From positions 197,557 through 261,556 of the forward strand of contig CAWATA010000003.1 of NCBI GenBank assembly GCA_963784885.1: a DNA stretch of 64,000 nt, given 5' to 3'. The translations under genes and the position numbers were made by a program. How positions within the stretch are numbered: the first letter of the stretch is position 1; each line of letters starts with the position of its first letter. Below are positions 27,623 to 36,680 of this stretch, piece by piece. This DNA is from RHKX01 sp963784885. Lineage in GTDB: Bacteria; Actinomycetota; Thermoleophilia; Solirubrobacterales; 70-9. Under the pieces are notes generated by a model. It ran no database searches and had not been told where the DNA came from. It worked only from the letters and a program-made list of their open reading frames with translations.

Positions 27623-28498
27623 GTGCTCCCCGAGCTCGGTCGCAAGGAGGGGCGCGAGCACTCCGGCGACGGGGCCGGCGGCGACGTCACCTTCGCGATC
27701 GACGAGCGGGCCGAGGCGCGGATGGAGGCGTACCTCGCCGAGCACGCTCCCGACGTCGCCTTCTACTCAGAGGATCGCGGGATGGTCAATCCGGGTGGAG
27801 ATCCGCGCTGGGTCCTGGTCGTCGACCCGATCGACGGTACGCGACCGGCGCTGGCGGGCTTCGAGTCGGCTTGCGTGTCAGTGGCGGCGGCGCCGTTCGG
27901 CGGTGAGCCGACGATGGCCGACGTCGAGGTGGGCTGCGTCGTCGAGATCAAGTCGGGCGATCGGTTCCTCGCCGTGCGCGGCGCAGGGGTCGAGCCGGCT
28001 CCGCGCCTCTCCGCCGAGACGGATCCCGAGCGGATGCTCTGGACCTACGGCTTCCGCGGCCGTCCGGTCGTCGCGACGGCGATCGTGCTCGAGGAGCTGC
28101 TCGACGGCTCCTCGGTGGCGGGCGGGACGTTCGACCTCGGTTCGGCGACCTACGACATGACCCGGCTCGTGACCGGACAGCTCGACGCCTACGTCGAGCC
28201 GGGCCCGCGGATGATCGACGAGATCGAGTGGATGCGGGGGGAGTTCGAGCGGGTCGGTCGCGGCGCCGTCCTCAACAACTCGCCCTACGACCTCGCCGCG
28301 GCCGCGCTGATCCTCGACGAGGCGGGAGCCGTCCTCACCGATGCCCGTGGCGAGCGGCTCGACGATCGGCTGCTGCTCGGCTCGGGCCACGACTTCCAGA
28401 TGTCCTGCGTCTGCGCCTCGACGCCGGAGCTGCACGCGACGATCATCGCCTCGCTCGACGCGGGGATCGAGCGGCTCCGCGAAGCGGGACCGTGCTGA
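27623..28498 (+). CDS. Inositol-monophosphatase-family phosphatase
   Basis: The family metal-site motifs are visible: DVTFAIDERAE near the N-terminus, YSEDRG, and VVDPIDGTRPAL (DPIDGT) at about residues 72-83. A C-terminal region with YDLAAAALILDEAGAV corresponds to the WDxAAG segment. It is a Mg-dependent sugar- or inositol-phosphate phosphatase in the cytoplasm; the exact substrate is not readable. GTG 27623 is the first standard start. An in-frame CTG at 27557 would add a plausible N-terminal helix and put the start 5 nt after the protease stop, so the true start may be further upstream. Confidence 0.8.
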   Translation: MLPELGRKEGREHSGDGAGGDVTFAIDERAEARMEAYLAEHAPDVAFYSEDRGMVNPGGDPRWVLVVDPIDGTRPALAGFESACVSVAAAPFGGEPTMADVEVGCVVEIKSGDRFLAVRGAGVEPAPRLSAETDPERMLWTYGFRGRPVVATAIVLEELLDGSSVAGGTFDLGSATYDMTRLVTGQLDAYVEPGPRMIDEIEWMRGEFERVGRGAVLNNSPYDLAAAALILDEAGAVLTDARGERLDDRLLLGSGHDFQMSCVCASTPELHATIIASLDAGIERLREAGPC

Positions 28499-28538
28499 CC
28501 ACTTCCCGCCTTCGCGGCGACGGCGATAGCCTGCGGGC

Positions 28539-29996
28539 GTGACCGAGTCGCAGCCGCTGATCATCGTCTCCAACCGCGGTCCGGCGCAGTTCGACAGCGA
28601 CGCGGAGGGCAATCGGGTGATCAGCCGCGGCGGCGGCGGTCTCGTTACGGCTCTGACCGGCCTCGCCACCCACAGGCAGGTGCTCTGGATCGCCTCGGCG
28701 ATGACCGAGGAGGACGCGGTCGTCGCCGGCGAGGTCGACGGCCCGACCGAGATCGAGCTCGAGGACAGCTCCTACGAGGTCGACCTGGTCGTCTCCGATC
28801 CGGAGGCCTACGACCTCTTCTACAGCGTCATCGCGAACCCGCAGCTCTGGTTCACCCAGCACTACCTCTGGGACCTCTCGAACGCGCCGGACATCAGGGC
28901 CGAGGAGAAGGCCGCCTGGCGCTACGGCTACAAGGTCGTCAACGACGACATCGCCAGGACGGTCCTGAAACGGCTCGAGGGGCAGGAGCGGCCGCTGGTG
29001 ATGTTCCACGACTACCACCTCTACACGGCGCCGGCGATCGTCCGAGCGGAGCGGCCGGAGGCCTTCCTCCACCACTTCGTCCACATCCCCTGGCCTCATC
29101 CCGACGCGTGGAGAATCCTGCCGCGCGAGTGGCGCGACGAGATCTTCGACGGGCTGCTCAGCAACGACATCATCGGTTTCCACACCTCCGCCTACGTTCA
29201 CAACTTCCTCGACTGCTGCCGCGAGCTCGTCGGCTGCGAGGTCGACTATCGCAACGAAGTGGTCCGTTACGGCGACCGCGAGATCTGGATTCGCGCCTAC
29301 CCGCTCGGGATCGACGCCGAGCGGCTGCGCCGGGTCGCGGCGACCGACGAGGTCGCCGACTACGAGCGCGAGCTCCTCGCGCGCCGTCGCGAGCACCTGA
29401 TCATCCGCGTCGACCGCGCCGACCTCTCCAAGAACGTGCTCCGCGGTTTCACCGCCTTCGACCAGTTCCTCGCCGACCACCCCGAGTTCCACGAGCGGGT
29501 CACATTCATCGCGCACCTGCAGCCCTCGCGCCAGGACGTCGCCGAGTATCAGGAGTACCTGGAGCGGATCGAGGCGCTCGTCGCCGTCGTCAACCACCGC
29601 CACGGGACGACCGACTGGATGCCGATCGACCTGCGGATCTACGAGAACTTCCACGAGGCCGTGGCTCGCTACAAGCACTTCGACCTGCTGATGGTCAACT
29701 CCCTCTTCGACGGCATGAACCTCGTCGCCAAGGAGGCGCCTGCGGTCAACACGCGTGACGGCGTCCTGATGCTCTCCGAGAACACCGGGGCCCACGAGGA
29801 GCTCGGCGAGTGCGCCCTCAGCGTCAACCCGTTCGACATCGAGGAGCAGGCCGAGGCGATCTACCGCGCCCTCAGCATGGACTTCATCGAGCGTCGCGAG
29901 CGGGCCGACCGCCTTCGCGACATCGTCGACGGCCGCGACCCCGGCGACTGGGTCGACGACCAGCTGGCGGACATCAAGGCCAAGCGCGGGAGCTGA
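28539..29996 (+). CDS. otsA: Trehalose-6-phosphate synthase (GT20)
   Basis: The 485-residue enzyme matches GT20 throughout. SNRGPAQF and GGGGLVTAL at the N-terminus bind the nucleotide sugar, WFTQHYLW and HDYHLYTAP are family hallmarks, FHTSAYVHNFL lies mid-protein, RADLSKNVLRGF contains the Arg/Lys that bind the phosphates, and LMVNSLFDGMNLVAKE is the C-terminal donor site. It forms trehalose 6-phosphate from a nucleotide glucose and glucose 6-phosphate for osmotic and stress protection. No otsB phosphatase is adjacent. The GTG start has TAGCCT 6 nt upstream and no Shine-Dalgarno sequence. Confidence 0.93.
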   Translation: MTESQPLIIVSNRGPAQFDSDAEGNRVISRGGGGLVTALTGLATHRQVLWIASAMTEEDAVVAGEVDGPTEIELEDSSYEVDLVVSDPEAYDLFYSVIANPQLWFTQHYLWDLSNAPDIRAEEKAAWRYGYKVVNDDIARTVLKRLEGQERPLVMFHDYHLYTAPAIVRAERPEAFLHHFVHIPWPHPDAWRILPREWRDEIFDGLLSNDIIGFHTSAYVHNFLDCCRELVGCEVDYRNEVVRYGDREIWIRAYPLGIDAERLRRVAATDEVADYERELLARRREHLIIRVDRADLSKNVLRGFTAFDQFLADHPEFHERVTFIAHLQPSRQDVAEYQEYLERIEALVAVVNHRHGTTDWMPIDLRIYENFHEAVARYKHFDLLMVNSLFDGMNLVAKEAPAVNTRDGVLMLSENTGAHEELGECALSVNPFDIEEQAEAIYRALSMDFIERRERADRLRDIVDGRDPGDWVDDQLADIKAKRGS

Positions 29997-30079
29997 GCCG
30001 GGTCGTTCGGCGGCCGGTCCCGGCGGTCGCAGCCCTGATCCCCGGGCACCCGCCGCCGGGACCTCTCCGCCTCCCCCGC

Positions 30080-30577
30080 TCAGGGCCCGAACTGCCGAAC
30101 CCCGGCGGGCGGGCCCGAGGGCGTTGGCCCCGGCTGGGGCGGAGCGAGCGGCGGCGGTGCCGAGGCGATCACCGGTGCGGGCGGCGGGGCCGCCGGAACC
30201 GGCGGCGCGGCGGGCGGAGGCGCCGGAGCCGGCGAGGGAGAGCGCTCCGGCTCCGGCGCAGCTTCGTGGTTTCCGCGGCTCTCCTCCCTCGTCGCCCTCG
30301 CCCGCTCCCGCACGACCACCCGCTCCCGCCCACCGCGCCCGTGCTCGAATCGTCCGATCGGCCGCCGCCGCGACGCCGGCCTCCCGGCGCGAGGTCCGCG
30401 GGCCGGCGCGAGCGGCTTCGCACCATCCGCGAGGCCGGTCAGGCCGATGTCGGGACCGAGCGGCGGCGGCTCCGGAGTGCGGAGAACCGAGGGCAGCAGG
30501 GCGATCGCCGCGATCGCGGCGATCGCCACCACGGCCGCACGCGCCGCGTGCCGCCAGCTGATGCTCATCCCAGCCAT
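30080..30577 (-). CDS. Membrane-anchored Pro/Ala-rich protein
   Basis: The 165-residue product has one N-terminal hydrophobic helix (about residues 9-31), a basic Arg-rich middle and a long Pro/Ala-rich tail. It is predicted to be anchored with the tail outside the cell. Low-complexity composition gives no family. It lies between otsA and rpsF on the opposite strand. Because high-GC DNA easily gives such open frames, reality is moderately uncertain; the clean signal-anchor argues in favour. Confidence 0.45.
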   Translation of the reverse strand: MAGMSISWRHAARAAVVAIAAIAAIALLPSVLRTPEPPPLGPDIGLTGLADGAKPLAPARGPRAGRPASRRRPIGRFEHGRGGRERVVVRERARATREESRGNHEAAPEPERSPSPAPAPPPAAPPVPAAPPPAPVIASAPPPLAPPQPGPTPSGPPAGVRQFGP

Positions 30578-30644
30578 GTCCCCTCAATCCCGCGGGAAGG
30601 GCCTTCGCCCCCGGCCGGAACCCCGCTATAGTCCCCCGCCGCTC

Positions 30645-31112
30645 ATGGCCGACCTCACCTACGAGATGATCCTGATGCTGGACCCCGAGTCCGGGGACGA
30701 GCAGCGCGACAAGATCGCCGCCGACGTCAAGGCGAAGATCGAGTCCGGCGGCGAGGTCCTGCACGAGGCCAACTGGGGCCTGCGCAAGATGGCCTACGAG
30801 ATCGAAAAGCGCGAGTCGGCCGACTACCGGTTCTTCAAGTTCAGCGGCGGCAAGGACCTGCTCGACGACTTCGGTCACACGCTGAAGATCACCGACGGCG
30901 TTCTGCGCTTCCGGATCTTCAAGACCGATCCCGACTCGCCGGCGATCGTGCCGCCCGACACCGAGCAGATCATGCGCCGCGACGAAGACGAGCGTGGCGG
31001 TCGCCGCGACCATGGACGCGGCCCCCGTCGCCCGCGATACGAGGACGAGTCGTCCGGCGATCGCAGCTCCGCGGAGCCCGCACCGGCCGCCGCCGGTGCC
31101 GAGTCCGAGTAG
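30645..31112 (+). CDS. rpsF: 30S ribosomal protein S6 with C-terminal extension
   Basis: Residues 1-100 match S6 (YEMILMLDPESGDEQRD, HEANWGLRKMAYEIEKR, DYRFFKFSG, VLRFRIFK), which binds S18 and 16S rRNA in the small subunit. The protein has 155 residues against the usual 95-105. The extra C-terminal part is rich in Arg, Asp and Glu and ends Ala-rich. It heads the conserved rpsF-ssb-rpsR-rplI cluster. TATAGT ends 12 nt before ATG 30645 and no Shine-Dalgarno sequence is seen. Confidence 0.95.
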   Translation: MADLTYEMILMLDPESGDEQRDKIAADVKAKIESGGEVLHEANWGLRKMAYEIEKRESADYRFFKFSGGKDLLDDFGHTLKITDGVLRFRIFKTDPDSPAIVPPDTEQIMRRDEDERGGRRDHGRGPRRPRYEDESSGDRSSAEPAPAAAGAESE

Positions 31113-31127
31113 CACCGCCCCACCGAA

Positions 31128-31146
31128 ACCCCGCAGTTAGCGGGGT
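31128..31146 (+). terminator. Hairpin after rpsF
   Basis: ACCCCGC and GCGGGGT form a 7-bp stem around AGTTA, 15 nt after the rpsF stop. There is no U tract, so it may only attenuate transcription or protect the 3' end before ssb. Confidence 0.35.
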
Positions 31147-31237
31147 GATCGACGGACCCTCCCCGGAGGGCGTCGAGACGCGCCGCGGGGTTGCCTAGAC
31201 TCGGTGGGGACTTAAGCGATTCAGAAGGAGCACGAGA

Positions 31238-31729
31238 GTGGCGAACATCAACCGGGTCACGATCACCGGCAATCTGACTAGGGATCCCGACCTGCGGTCG
31301 CTGCCGAGCGGGATGGCCGTATGCGAGCTCGGCGTGGCGGTCAACCACCGCCGCAAGGACAACGCGACCGACCAGTGGATCGAGGAGCCGAACTTCTTCA
31401 ACGTCGTCGTCTTCGGCGCCCAGGGCGAGAACTGCGCGCAGTACCTGTCGAAGGGCCGTCCGGTCGCGATCGACGGCCGGCTGCGTTGGAGCTCCTGGGA
31501 GGACAAGAACGGGGGCGGCAAGCGCTCGAAGGTCGAGATCGTCGCCCAGACGGTCCAGTTCCTCGGTGGCCGCGGCGACGACAACCAGGGCGGCGGCCCG
31601 CAGCAGGCGCAGCAGCCTCAGTCCAACCAGGGCCTCACGGGCTCCGACGTCCCGGCCGACATGGGCGACTTCGCCGACCCGGTCGGTGCGCCGAGCGGCG
31701 GCGGCGCCGACGACGACATTCCCTTCTAG
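31238..31729 (+). CDS. ssb: Single-stranded DNA-binding protein
   Basis: The 163-residue protein has the N-terminal OB fold (INRVTITGNLTRDPDLR, FNVVVFGAQGENCAQYLSKGR, VAIDGRLRWSSWED). A Gly/Gln-rich linker follows, then the acidic tip DDDIPF that recruits replication and repair proteins. It binds single-stranded DNA as a tetramer. The GTG start is supported by AAGGAG at 31225-31230. It lies between rpsF and rpsR as in most bacteria. Confidence 0.95.
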   Translation: MANINRVTITGNLTRDPDLRSLPSGMAVCELGVAVNHRRKDNATDQWIEEPNFFNVVVFGAQGENCAQYLSKGRPVAIDGRLRWSSWEDKNGGGKRSKVEIVAQTVQFLGGRGDDNQGGGPQQAQQPQSNQGLTGSDVPADMGDFADPVGAPSGGGADDDIPF

Positions 31730-31910
31730 GCGAGCAGTGCGCCCGGAAAGCGCGGTGCGGCGGGCGGGCCGCACCGCAAGTGCGTCCGGCGGCCCGGCGG
31801 CGCCGGGCTCTGCACCCGCCGGGGCTCCTGGATGCGCCGGGGTCGCGCGGTCCCTATGATCCAGCGCCGCCGATGAAGCAACTTTCGAACAACAGCGGGT
31901 CGACGCGCTG

Positions 31911-32165
31911 ATGGCCGCCGCAGCCCCACCGCGCCGCGGCGGACGTCGCGGTCTCGACCGCAACCGGCCCCGCAAGTACACCCGGATCCCGGTCGACAAC
32001 ATCGACTACAAGGATCTGACGCTGATCCGTCGATTCATCTCCGACCGCGGCAAGATCCGCTCGCGCCGCGTCACCGGTCTTTCCCGCCGCCACCAGCAGC
32101 AGCTCGCGCTCGCGGTGAAGCGGGCCCGTGAGGTGGCGCTGCTGCCTTACGTCGGCGACCGCTAG
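31911..32165 (+). CDS. rpsR: 30S ribosomal protein S18
   Basis: The 84-residue protein shows the S18 core: CYS-less VDNIDYKDLTLIRRFISDRGKI, SRRVTGLSRRHQQQLALAVKRAREVALLPY. It partners S6 on the platform of the small subunit. The absence of zinc-binding Cys marks the C-minus form. It lies 181 nt after ssb and 7 nt before rplI. Confidence 0.95.
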   Translation: MAAAAPPRRGGRRGLDRNRPRKYTRIPVDNIDYKDLTLIRRFISDRGKIRSRRVTGLSRRHQQQLALAVKRAREVALLPYVGDR

Positions 32166-32172
32166 GCCGCGA

Positions 32173-32625
32173 ATGGCTCAGGCGATTCTGCTCAAGGAGG
32201 TCGAGGGGCTCGGCGACGCCGGGGACGCGATCGAGGTCTCGCCCGGCTATCTGCGCAACTTCCTCGTTCCCCGCAAGCTCGCCCAGCCGGCGACCAAGGG
32301 CGCCCTCGAGGAGGCCCAGCGGCGTCGCGAGGCGGCCGACCGGGCCGCCCGTGAGGCGCTCGAGCGCGCCGGCGAGACGGCGGCGCTGCTGTCGAAGACG
32401 GTGCTCACGATCACCCACCGAGCCGGGGAGGACGGCCGTCTGTTCGGCTCCGTCACCTCGAAGGAGATCGCACAGGCGATCCAGGAGGCGCGCGGGCTGA
32501 AGATCGACCGTAAGCGGATCCGCCTCGAGGAGGGCATCCGCGAGGTCGGCACCTACATGGTCGAGATCGAGGTGCCGGGCGGCGCCACGGCATCGGTCAA
32601 GACGATCGTCGCCGAGCTGCGCTGA
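32173..32625 (+). CDS. rplI: 50S ribosomal protein L9
   Basis: The 150-residue protein has the L9 N-domain (AILLKEVEGLGDAGDAIEV, GYLRNFLVPRKLA), the long connecting helix rich in Ala, Glu and Arg, and the C-domain with GRLFGSVTSKEIAQAI and a final VEIEVP strand. It binds 23S rRNA at the base of the L1 stalk. ATG 32173 follows rpsR by 7 nt. A small hairpin AACCGC-N6-GCGGTT at 32662-32679 lies downstream. Confidence 0.95.
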   Translation: MAQAILLKEVEGLGDAGDAIEVSPGYLRNFLVPRKLAQPATKGALEEAQRRREAADRAAREALERAGETAALLSKTVLTITHRAGEDGRLFGSVTSKEIAQAIQEARGLKIDRKRIRLEEGIREVGTYMVEIEVPGGATASVKTIVAELR

Positions 32626-32772
32626 GCTCCGGTTCGTCCGCCCTCACGCCGGGCGCCGGGTAACCGCTTGCTTGCGGTTCGTGCCGATTGCCGCACCACC
32701 TCGGCTCTTTCCCGTAAATAGGCCCTTCAGCGATCGCGTCACGCCGCCGCGTGTGCTTGTCTCGGACCTGCG

Positions 32773-34191
32773 ATGGAAGCGAGCGGAATCGGGATGATCG
32801 ACGGCGAGGCGAGCGGCGGCCCGGCTCCGCTCCTGCAGCCCCACAACCTCGAGGCGGAGGAGTCCGTCCTCGGCGCGATGATGGTCTCCGAGGCCGCCAT
32901 CGACCCGGTGATGGGCGAGGCTCGCCTGCGGGCCGAGGACTTCTACCGCGGCCGCCACGCGACGATCTACGGCGCGATCCACGACCTCTACGAACGCAAC
33001 GAGCCGGTCGACGCGCTGACCGTCGCGGAGCTGCTCCGCGGCCAGGGCAAGCTCGAGGAGGTCGGCGGGCAGGAGGTCATCAACTCGCTGGCGGCGACGA
33101 CCCCGGTCCCCGGCAACGCCGGCCATTACGCGCAGATCGTCAAGCAGAACTCGATGCTGCGGCGGCTGCTCGGCGCCGCCCAGCGGATCCAGCAGTCGGT
33201 GCAGGGCCGCGAGGGCGAGCCGCAGGACCTCGTCGAGCAGGCCGAGGTGCTGTTGTTCAACGTCGCCCGGGCCGAGCAGGCGGGCGACTTCAGCTCGCTC
33301 GAGGCGATCCTCGACGTCGAGCTCAACAAGCTCGACATGCTCGCCAGCGGCGAGGCGCAGATGACCGGCACCCCGTCCGGCTTCAAGAAGCTCGACGAGA
33401 TCACCGGGGGCTTTCAGCCCGGCAACCTGATCGTCCTCGCCGCCCGTCCGGCGATGGGCAAGTCGAGCCTCGTCTGCAACATCGCCGAGAACGTCGCCTG
33501 GAAGACGAAGCGGCCGGTCGCCTTCTTCTCACTCGAGATGTCGGAGACCGAGCTCGCGCACCGCTTCATCGCCTCGCGGGCCCGGATCCCATCCGACCGG
33601 CTCCGCAAGGGCAACGTCCACAAGGACTGGAACAAGGTTCTGAAGGCGTGCAACGAGCTCGCCGAGACGCCGCTGTTCATCGACGACTCCTCCGACCTCA
33701 GCCTGCTCGATCTGCGGGCCAAGTGCCGGCGCCTGCACTCCCAGCAGGGCGGCCTCGGGCTGGTGATCGTCGACTACATCCAGCTGATGCGCAGCGACGA
33801 CCCGCGCGCGGGTCGCGTCGAGCAGGTCGGGCAGATGAGCCGCGGCCTGAAGATCCTCGCCCGCGAGCTCGAGGTGCCGGTGATCGGCATCTCCCAGCTC
33901 TCCCGTGCCCCCGAGCAGCGCCCCGACAAGGTGCCGATCCTGAGCGACCTGAGAGAAAGCGGAAGCATCGAGCAGGACGCCGACATCGTCTCCTTCATCT
34001 ACCGCGACGAGTACTACAACCACGAGAGCGAGCGGCCCGGCGAAGCTGACCTGATCATCGCCAAGCACCGCAACGGCCCGATCGGGATCGTGCCGCTTGC
34101 GTTCCAGGATCAGTTCCCGAAGTTCGCGAACCTCGCGAGCTCGGCCGCCTACGCCGGTGCTCCCGAGGCCGAGCCCGGTGAGGCCGCGTGA
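32773..34191 (+). CDS. dnaB: Replicative DNA helicase DnaB
   Basis: The 472-residue protein has the DnaB N-terminal domain (NLEAEESVLGAMM, RAEDFYRGRHATIYGAI) and the RecA-like motor. Walker A is ARPAMGKSS at about residue 225, Walker B LVIVDYIQLM, GISQLSR and the Arg finger region LRESGSIEQDADIV. No intein is seen. As a hexamer it unwinds DNA at the fork. Its stop overlaps the start of an AAA+ loader gene (GTGA), which strongly suggests functional pairing. Confidence 0.96.
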   Translation: MEASGIGMIDGEASGGPAPLLQPHNLEAEESVLGAMMVSEAAIDPVMGEARLRAEDFYRGRHATIYGAIHDLYERNEPVDALTVAELLRGQGKLEEVGGQEVINSLAATTPVPGNAGHYAQIVKQNSMLRRLLGAAQRIQQSVQGREGEPQDLVEQAEVLLFNVARAEQAGDFSSLEAILDVELNKLDMLASGEAQMTGTPSGFKKLDEITGGFQPGNLIVLAARPAMGKSSLVCNIAENVAWKTKRPVAFFSLEMSETELAHRFIASRARIPSDRLRKGNVHKDWNKVLKACNELAETPLFIDDSSDLSLLDLRAKCRRLHSQQGGLGLVIVDYIQLMRSDDPRAGRVEQVGQMSRGLKILARELEVPVIGISQLSRAPEQRPDKVPILSDLRESGSIEQDADIVSFIYRDEYYNHESERPGEADLIIAKHRNGPIGIVPLAFQDQFPKFANLASSAAYAGAPEAEPGEAA

Positions 34192-35081
34192 GCGGAGAGG
34201 AGCCGAAGCGGGGGCCGCTCGGGGGTCTGAGAGCGGCGCTGCCGGAGGAGCCGGCCGAACGCGATCCGCTCGGGTCGGTGTTGCCGCGCGGCGGAGCCGC
34301 GGGGGCCGGCGGGCCGCTGGCGATGCCCGATCCGGGCGGCGAGGTGACGGCGCGGGCGAGCTGCCCGCTCGGGGTCTGCGACGGCTCCGGCTGGCTGATC
34401 GACGAGGAGAACACGGCACGTCCCTGCGACTGCCGGCAGCGACGGATCGAACGGGCCCGCGCGAGCGGGCTGAAGAGCTCGCTGCCGAAACGGTTCCGCG
34501 GCGTCTCCTTCGACCGGCCGCCGGTCTCCGACATGGCGCGGCAGCCCGGGCTCAGCGCCACGGTCGGCGCGGTGCGCCGGTACTGCGAGACGATCGATGA
34601 GCAGCTCGACGCCGGGCACGGGCTCTGGCTGATGGGCGGGCCGGGCACCGGCAAGACGACGCTGGCGATGCTCGCTTCGAAGGCGGCGATCGACGCGGGG
34701 CGGACCGTCGCGATCTACTCGACGCCGGCGCTCCTGGCGCGGATCCGGCAGACGTTCGACGCCGAGGGCGGGGAGGACGGTTACCTCGCGTTCTTCGACC
34801 GCCTCGTCAACGTCGACCTCCTGCACCTCGACGATCTCGGGGCCGAGCGGAGCACCGACTGGGTGCTCGAGCAGCTCTACGCGATCGTCGACCGCCGCTA
34901 CAACGACCAGCGCTCGATCGTCTTCACGACGAACCTCGAGGAGCCCGAGCTGACCGAGCAGGTCGGCGCCCGGACGGTCTCCCGCCTGGTCGAGATGTGC
35001 GACGGCAACCCGCTTCCGCTGTTCGGTCAGGACCGGCGCGTCGAGATGGCGCCCGGTGCGGGTCCCCCGCAACCTTCATAA
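34188..35081 (+). CDS. DnaC/DnaI-like helicase loader ATPase
   Basis: The 297-residue AAA+ protein has Walker A GGPGTGKTTL at about residue 148, Walker B LLHLDDLGAE and sensor I IVFTTNLE, matching DnaC/IstB-type ATPases. Upstream of the motor a Cys cluster (CPLGVCDGSGW then CDC, about residues 59-84) resembles the zinc-binding N-domain of DnaI that contacts the helicase. It starts 4 nt inside the end of dnaB, so loader and helicase are co-translated. The purA promoter box overlaps its stop codon. Confidence 0.85.
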   Translation: MSGEEPKRGPLGGLRAALPEEPAERDPLGSVLPRGGAAGAGGPLAMPDPGGEVTARASCPLGVCDGSGWLIDEENTARPCDCRQRRIERARASGLKSSLPKRFRGVSFDRPPVSDMARQPGLSATVGAVRRYCETIDEQLDAGHGLWLMGGPGTGKTTLAMLASKAAIDAGRTVAIYSTPALLARIRQTFDAEGGEDGYLAFFDRLVNVDLLHLDDLGAERSTDWVLEQLYAIVDRRYNDQRSIVFTTNLEEPELTEQVGARTVSRLVEMCDGNPLPLFGQDRRVEMAPGAGPPQPS

Positions 35082-35091
35082 TCGCCCCGAC

Positions 35092-36399
35092 ATGCCGGGA
35101 TTGGTGATCGTCGGCGCCCAGTGGGGCGACGAGGGAAAGGGAAAGGTGACGGACCTGCTCGCCGAGCGGGCGGACGTCGTCGTTCGCTTCCAGGGCGGCA
35201 ACAACGCCGGTCACACGATCGTCCGCGGCGACGAGGAGTTCAAGCTTCACCTGATCCCCTCCGGGATCCTCCACGAGGGGACGCTGTGTGCGATCGGCAA
35301 CGGCGTCGTCATCGACCCGAAGATCCTGACCGAGGAGATCGAGGGCCTGAAGCGGCGCGGCATCCCGGCCGCGAACCTGCGGATCTCGGCCAACGCGCAC
35401 ATGATCATGCCCTACCACGTGCTCCTCGACACGGCGGGCGAGGCACGCCTGGGGTCGAACATGATCGGAACCACCAAGCGCGGGATCGGGCCCTGCTACG
35501 CCGACAAGTCGGCCCGGCTCGGGATTCGCGTCCAGGACCTGCTCGACGAGAAGATCCTCCGGAAGAAGATCATGGCCGCGATGGAGCCGAAGCGGCAGCT
35601 GCTTCGCCCTCACGCCAAGGACCCCGAGCTCGATCTGCACTCGATGACCGAGGAGTACGTCACCTACGGGCACCGGCTCGAGCACTACATCGCCGACACC
35701 GCGAAGCTGTGCTGGGACGCGCTCGACGCCGATCGCTCGGTGCTGTTCGAGGGCGCCCAGGGAGCGCTGCTCGACCTCGACCACGGCACCTATCCGTTCG
35801 TCACCTCCTCAAATCCGATCGCGGGAGCGGCATGCATCGGCGCCGGGGTCGGCCCGACCGACATCGACGACGTCTGGGGGATCACCAAGGCCTATACGAC
35901 CCGGGTCGGCTCGGGACCGTTCCCGAGCGAGCTCGAGGATGGGATCGGCGAGCGTCTCCGCGAGAACGGCGGCGAGTTCGGCACGACGACCGGCCGGCCG
36001 CGGCGCTGCGGCTGGCTCGACCTCGTGGCGCTTCGTTATGCGGCACGGCTGAACGGGATGACCGGGCTGGTAATCACCAAACTAGATGTGCTGACCGGAA
36101 TCGGGCCGATCGGCGTCGCGGTGCGCTACCGCCATCCCGAGGGAGCCACCTTCGACGAGTTCCCCTATCACCAGTCGGTCCTGCACCGCGCGCGGGCCGA
36201 GTACGAGCAGCTGCCGGGCTGGGATGAGGACATCACCGGCGCCCGCAGCCTCGACGATCTGCCCGCCGCCGCTCGCGACTACCTCGATTACATCGCCGAG
36301 TTCGTCGGCGTCCCGGTCACCATCGTCGGGGTCGGGCCCGGTAGGGACCAGGTGATCTGGGTATCCGGGCAGGAGAAAGCGTCCCTCGAGGCCGCCTGA
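35092..36399 (+). CDS. purA: Adenylosuccinate synthetase
   Basis: The 435-residue enzyme has the full length of the family and its signatures: GAQWGDEGKGK at the N-terminus, GNNAGHTI, GTTKRGIGPCYADK, FEGAQGALLDLDHGTYPFVTSSN, TTGRPRRCGWLD and the C-terminal KLDVLTG guanine site. It joins IMP and aspartate using GTP in AMP synthesis. ATG 35092 is chosen because the first strand follows directly. CATAAT ends 9 nt upstream, which suggests a leaderless transcript. Confidence 0.96.
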   Translation: MPGLVIVGAQWGDEGKGKVTDLLAERADVVVRFQGGNNAGHTIVRGDEEFKLHLIPSGILHEGTLCAIGNGVVIDPKILTEEIEGLKRRGIPAANLRISANAHMIMPYHVLLDTAGEARLGSNMIGTTKRGIGPCYADKSARLGIRVQDLLDEKILRKKIMAAMEPKRQLLRPHAKDPELDLHSMTEEYVTYGHRLEHYIADTAKLCWDALDADRSVLFEGAQGALLDLDHGTYPFVTSSNPIAGAACIGAGVGPTDIDDVWGITKAYTTRVGSGPFPSELEDGIGERLRENGGEFGTTTGRPRRCGWLDLVALRYAARLNGMTGLVITKLDVLTGIGPIGVAVRYRHPEGATFDEFPYHQSVLHRARAEYEQLPGWDEDITGARSLDDLPAAARDYLDYIAEFVGVPVTIVGVGPGRDQVIWVSGQEKASLEAA

Positions 36400-36410
36400 A
36401 CGGAGACCGG

Positions 36411-36680
36411 ATGAATCTGATCTACAAGCCATTCGCCCTCGTCGTCGGCCTGCTCGCCGGCATCCTCAGCAAGAAGGCATTCGAGAAGGTCTGGGCGGCG
36501 TTCGCCGACGAGGACCCCTCCGATCCCGACGACCGCGACGCGACCTGGACCGAAGTCCTGGTCTCGGCGGCCGTCAGCGGGTTGGTCATCAAGGTCGTGC
36601 AGGCCATCGTCCGCCGCGGCGGCGCCGTCGGCTTCGAGCGCGCGACCGGCTTCTGGCCGGGGGACGAGCCCAGGGGCTGA
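36411..36680 (+). CDS. DUF4235 membrane protein
   Basis: The 89-residue protein fits DUF4235 of Actinomycetota: an N-terminal hydrophobic segment (YKPFALVVGLLAGILSKKAFEKVW), an acidic loop (DEDPSDPDDRDATW) and a second hydrophobic helix (VLVSAAVSGLVIKVVQAIVRR). It is a small integral membrane protein of unknown function. It follows purA by 11 nt and may share its transcript. Confidence 0.8.
   Translation: MNLIYKPFALVVGLLAGILSKKAFEKVWAAFADEDPSDPDDRDATWTEVLVSAAVSGLVIKVVQAIVRRGGAVGFERATGFWPGDEPRG

Noticed and set aside
28443..31115. 890-codon open frame on the minus strand
   Set aside because: It is antisense to otsA and rpsF, both of which are certain, and encodes no recognisable domain.
32662..32679. 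Hairpin AACCGC-N6-GCGGTT after rplI as a terminator
   Set aside because: The stem is only 6 bp and no U tract follows; it is noted in the rplI entry but not called.
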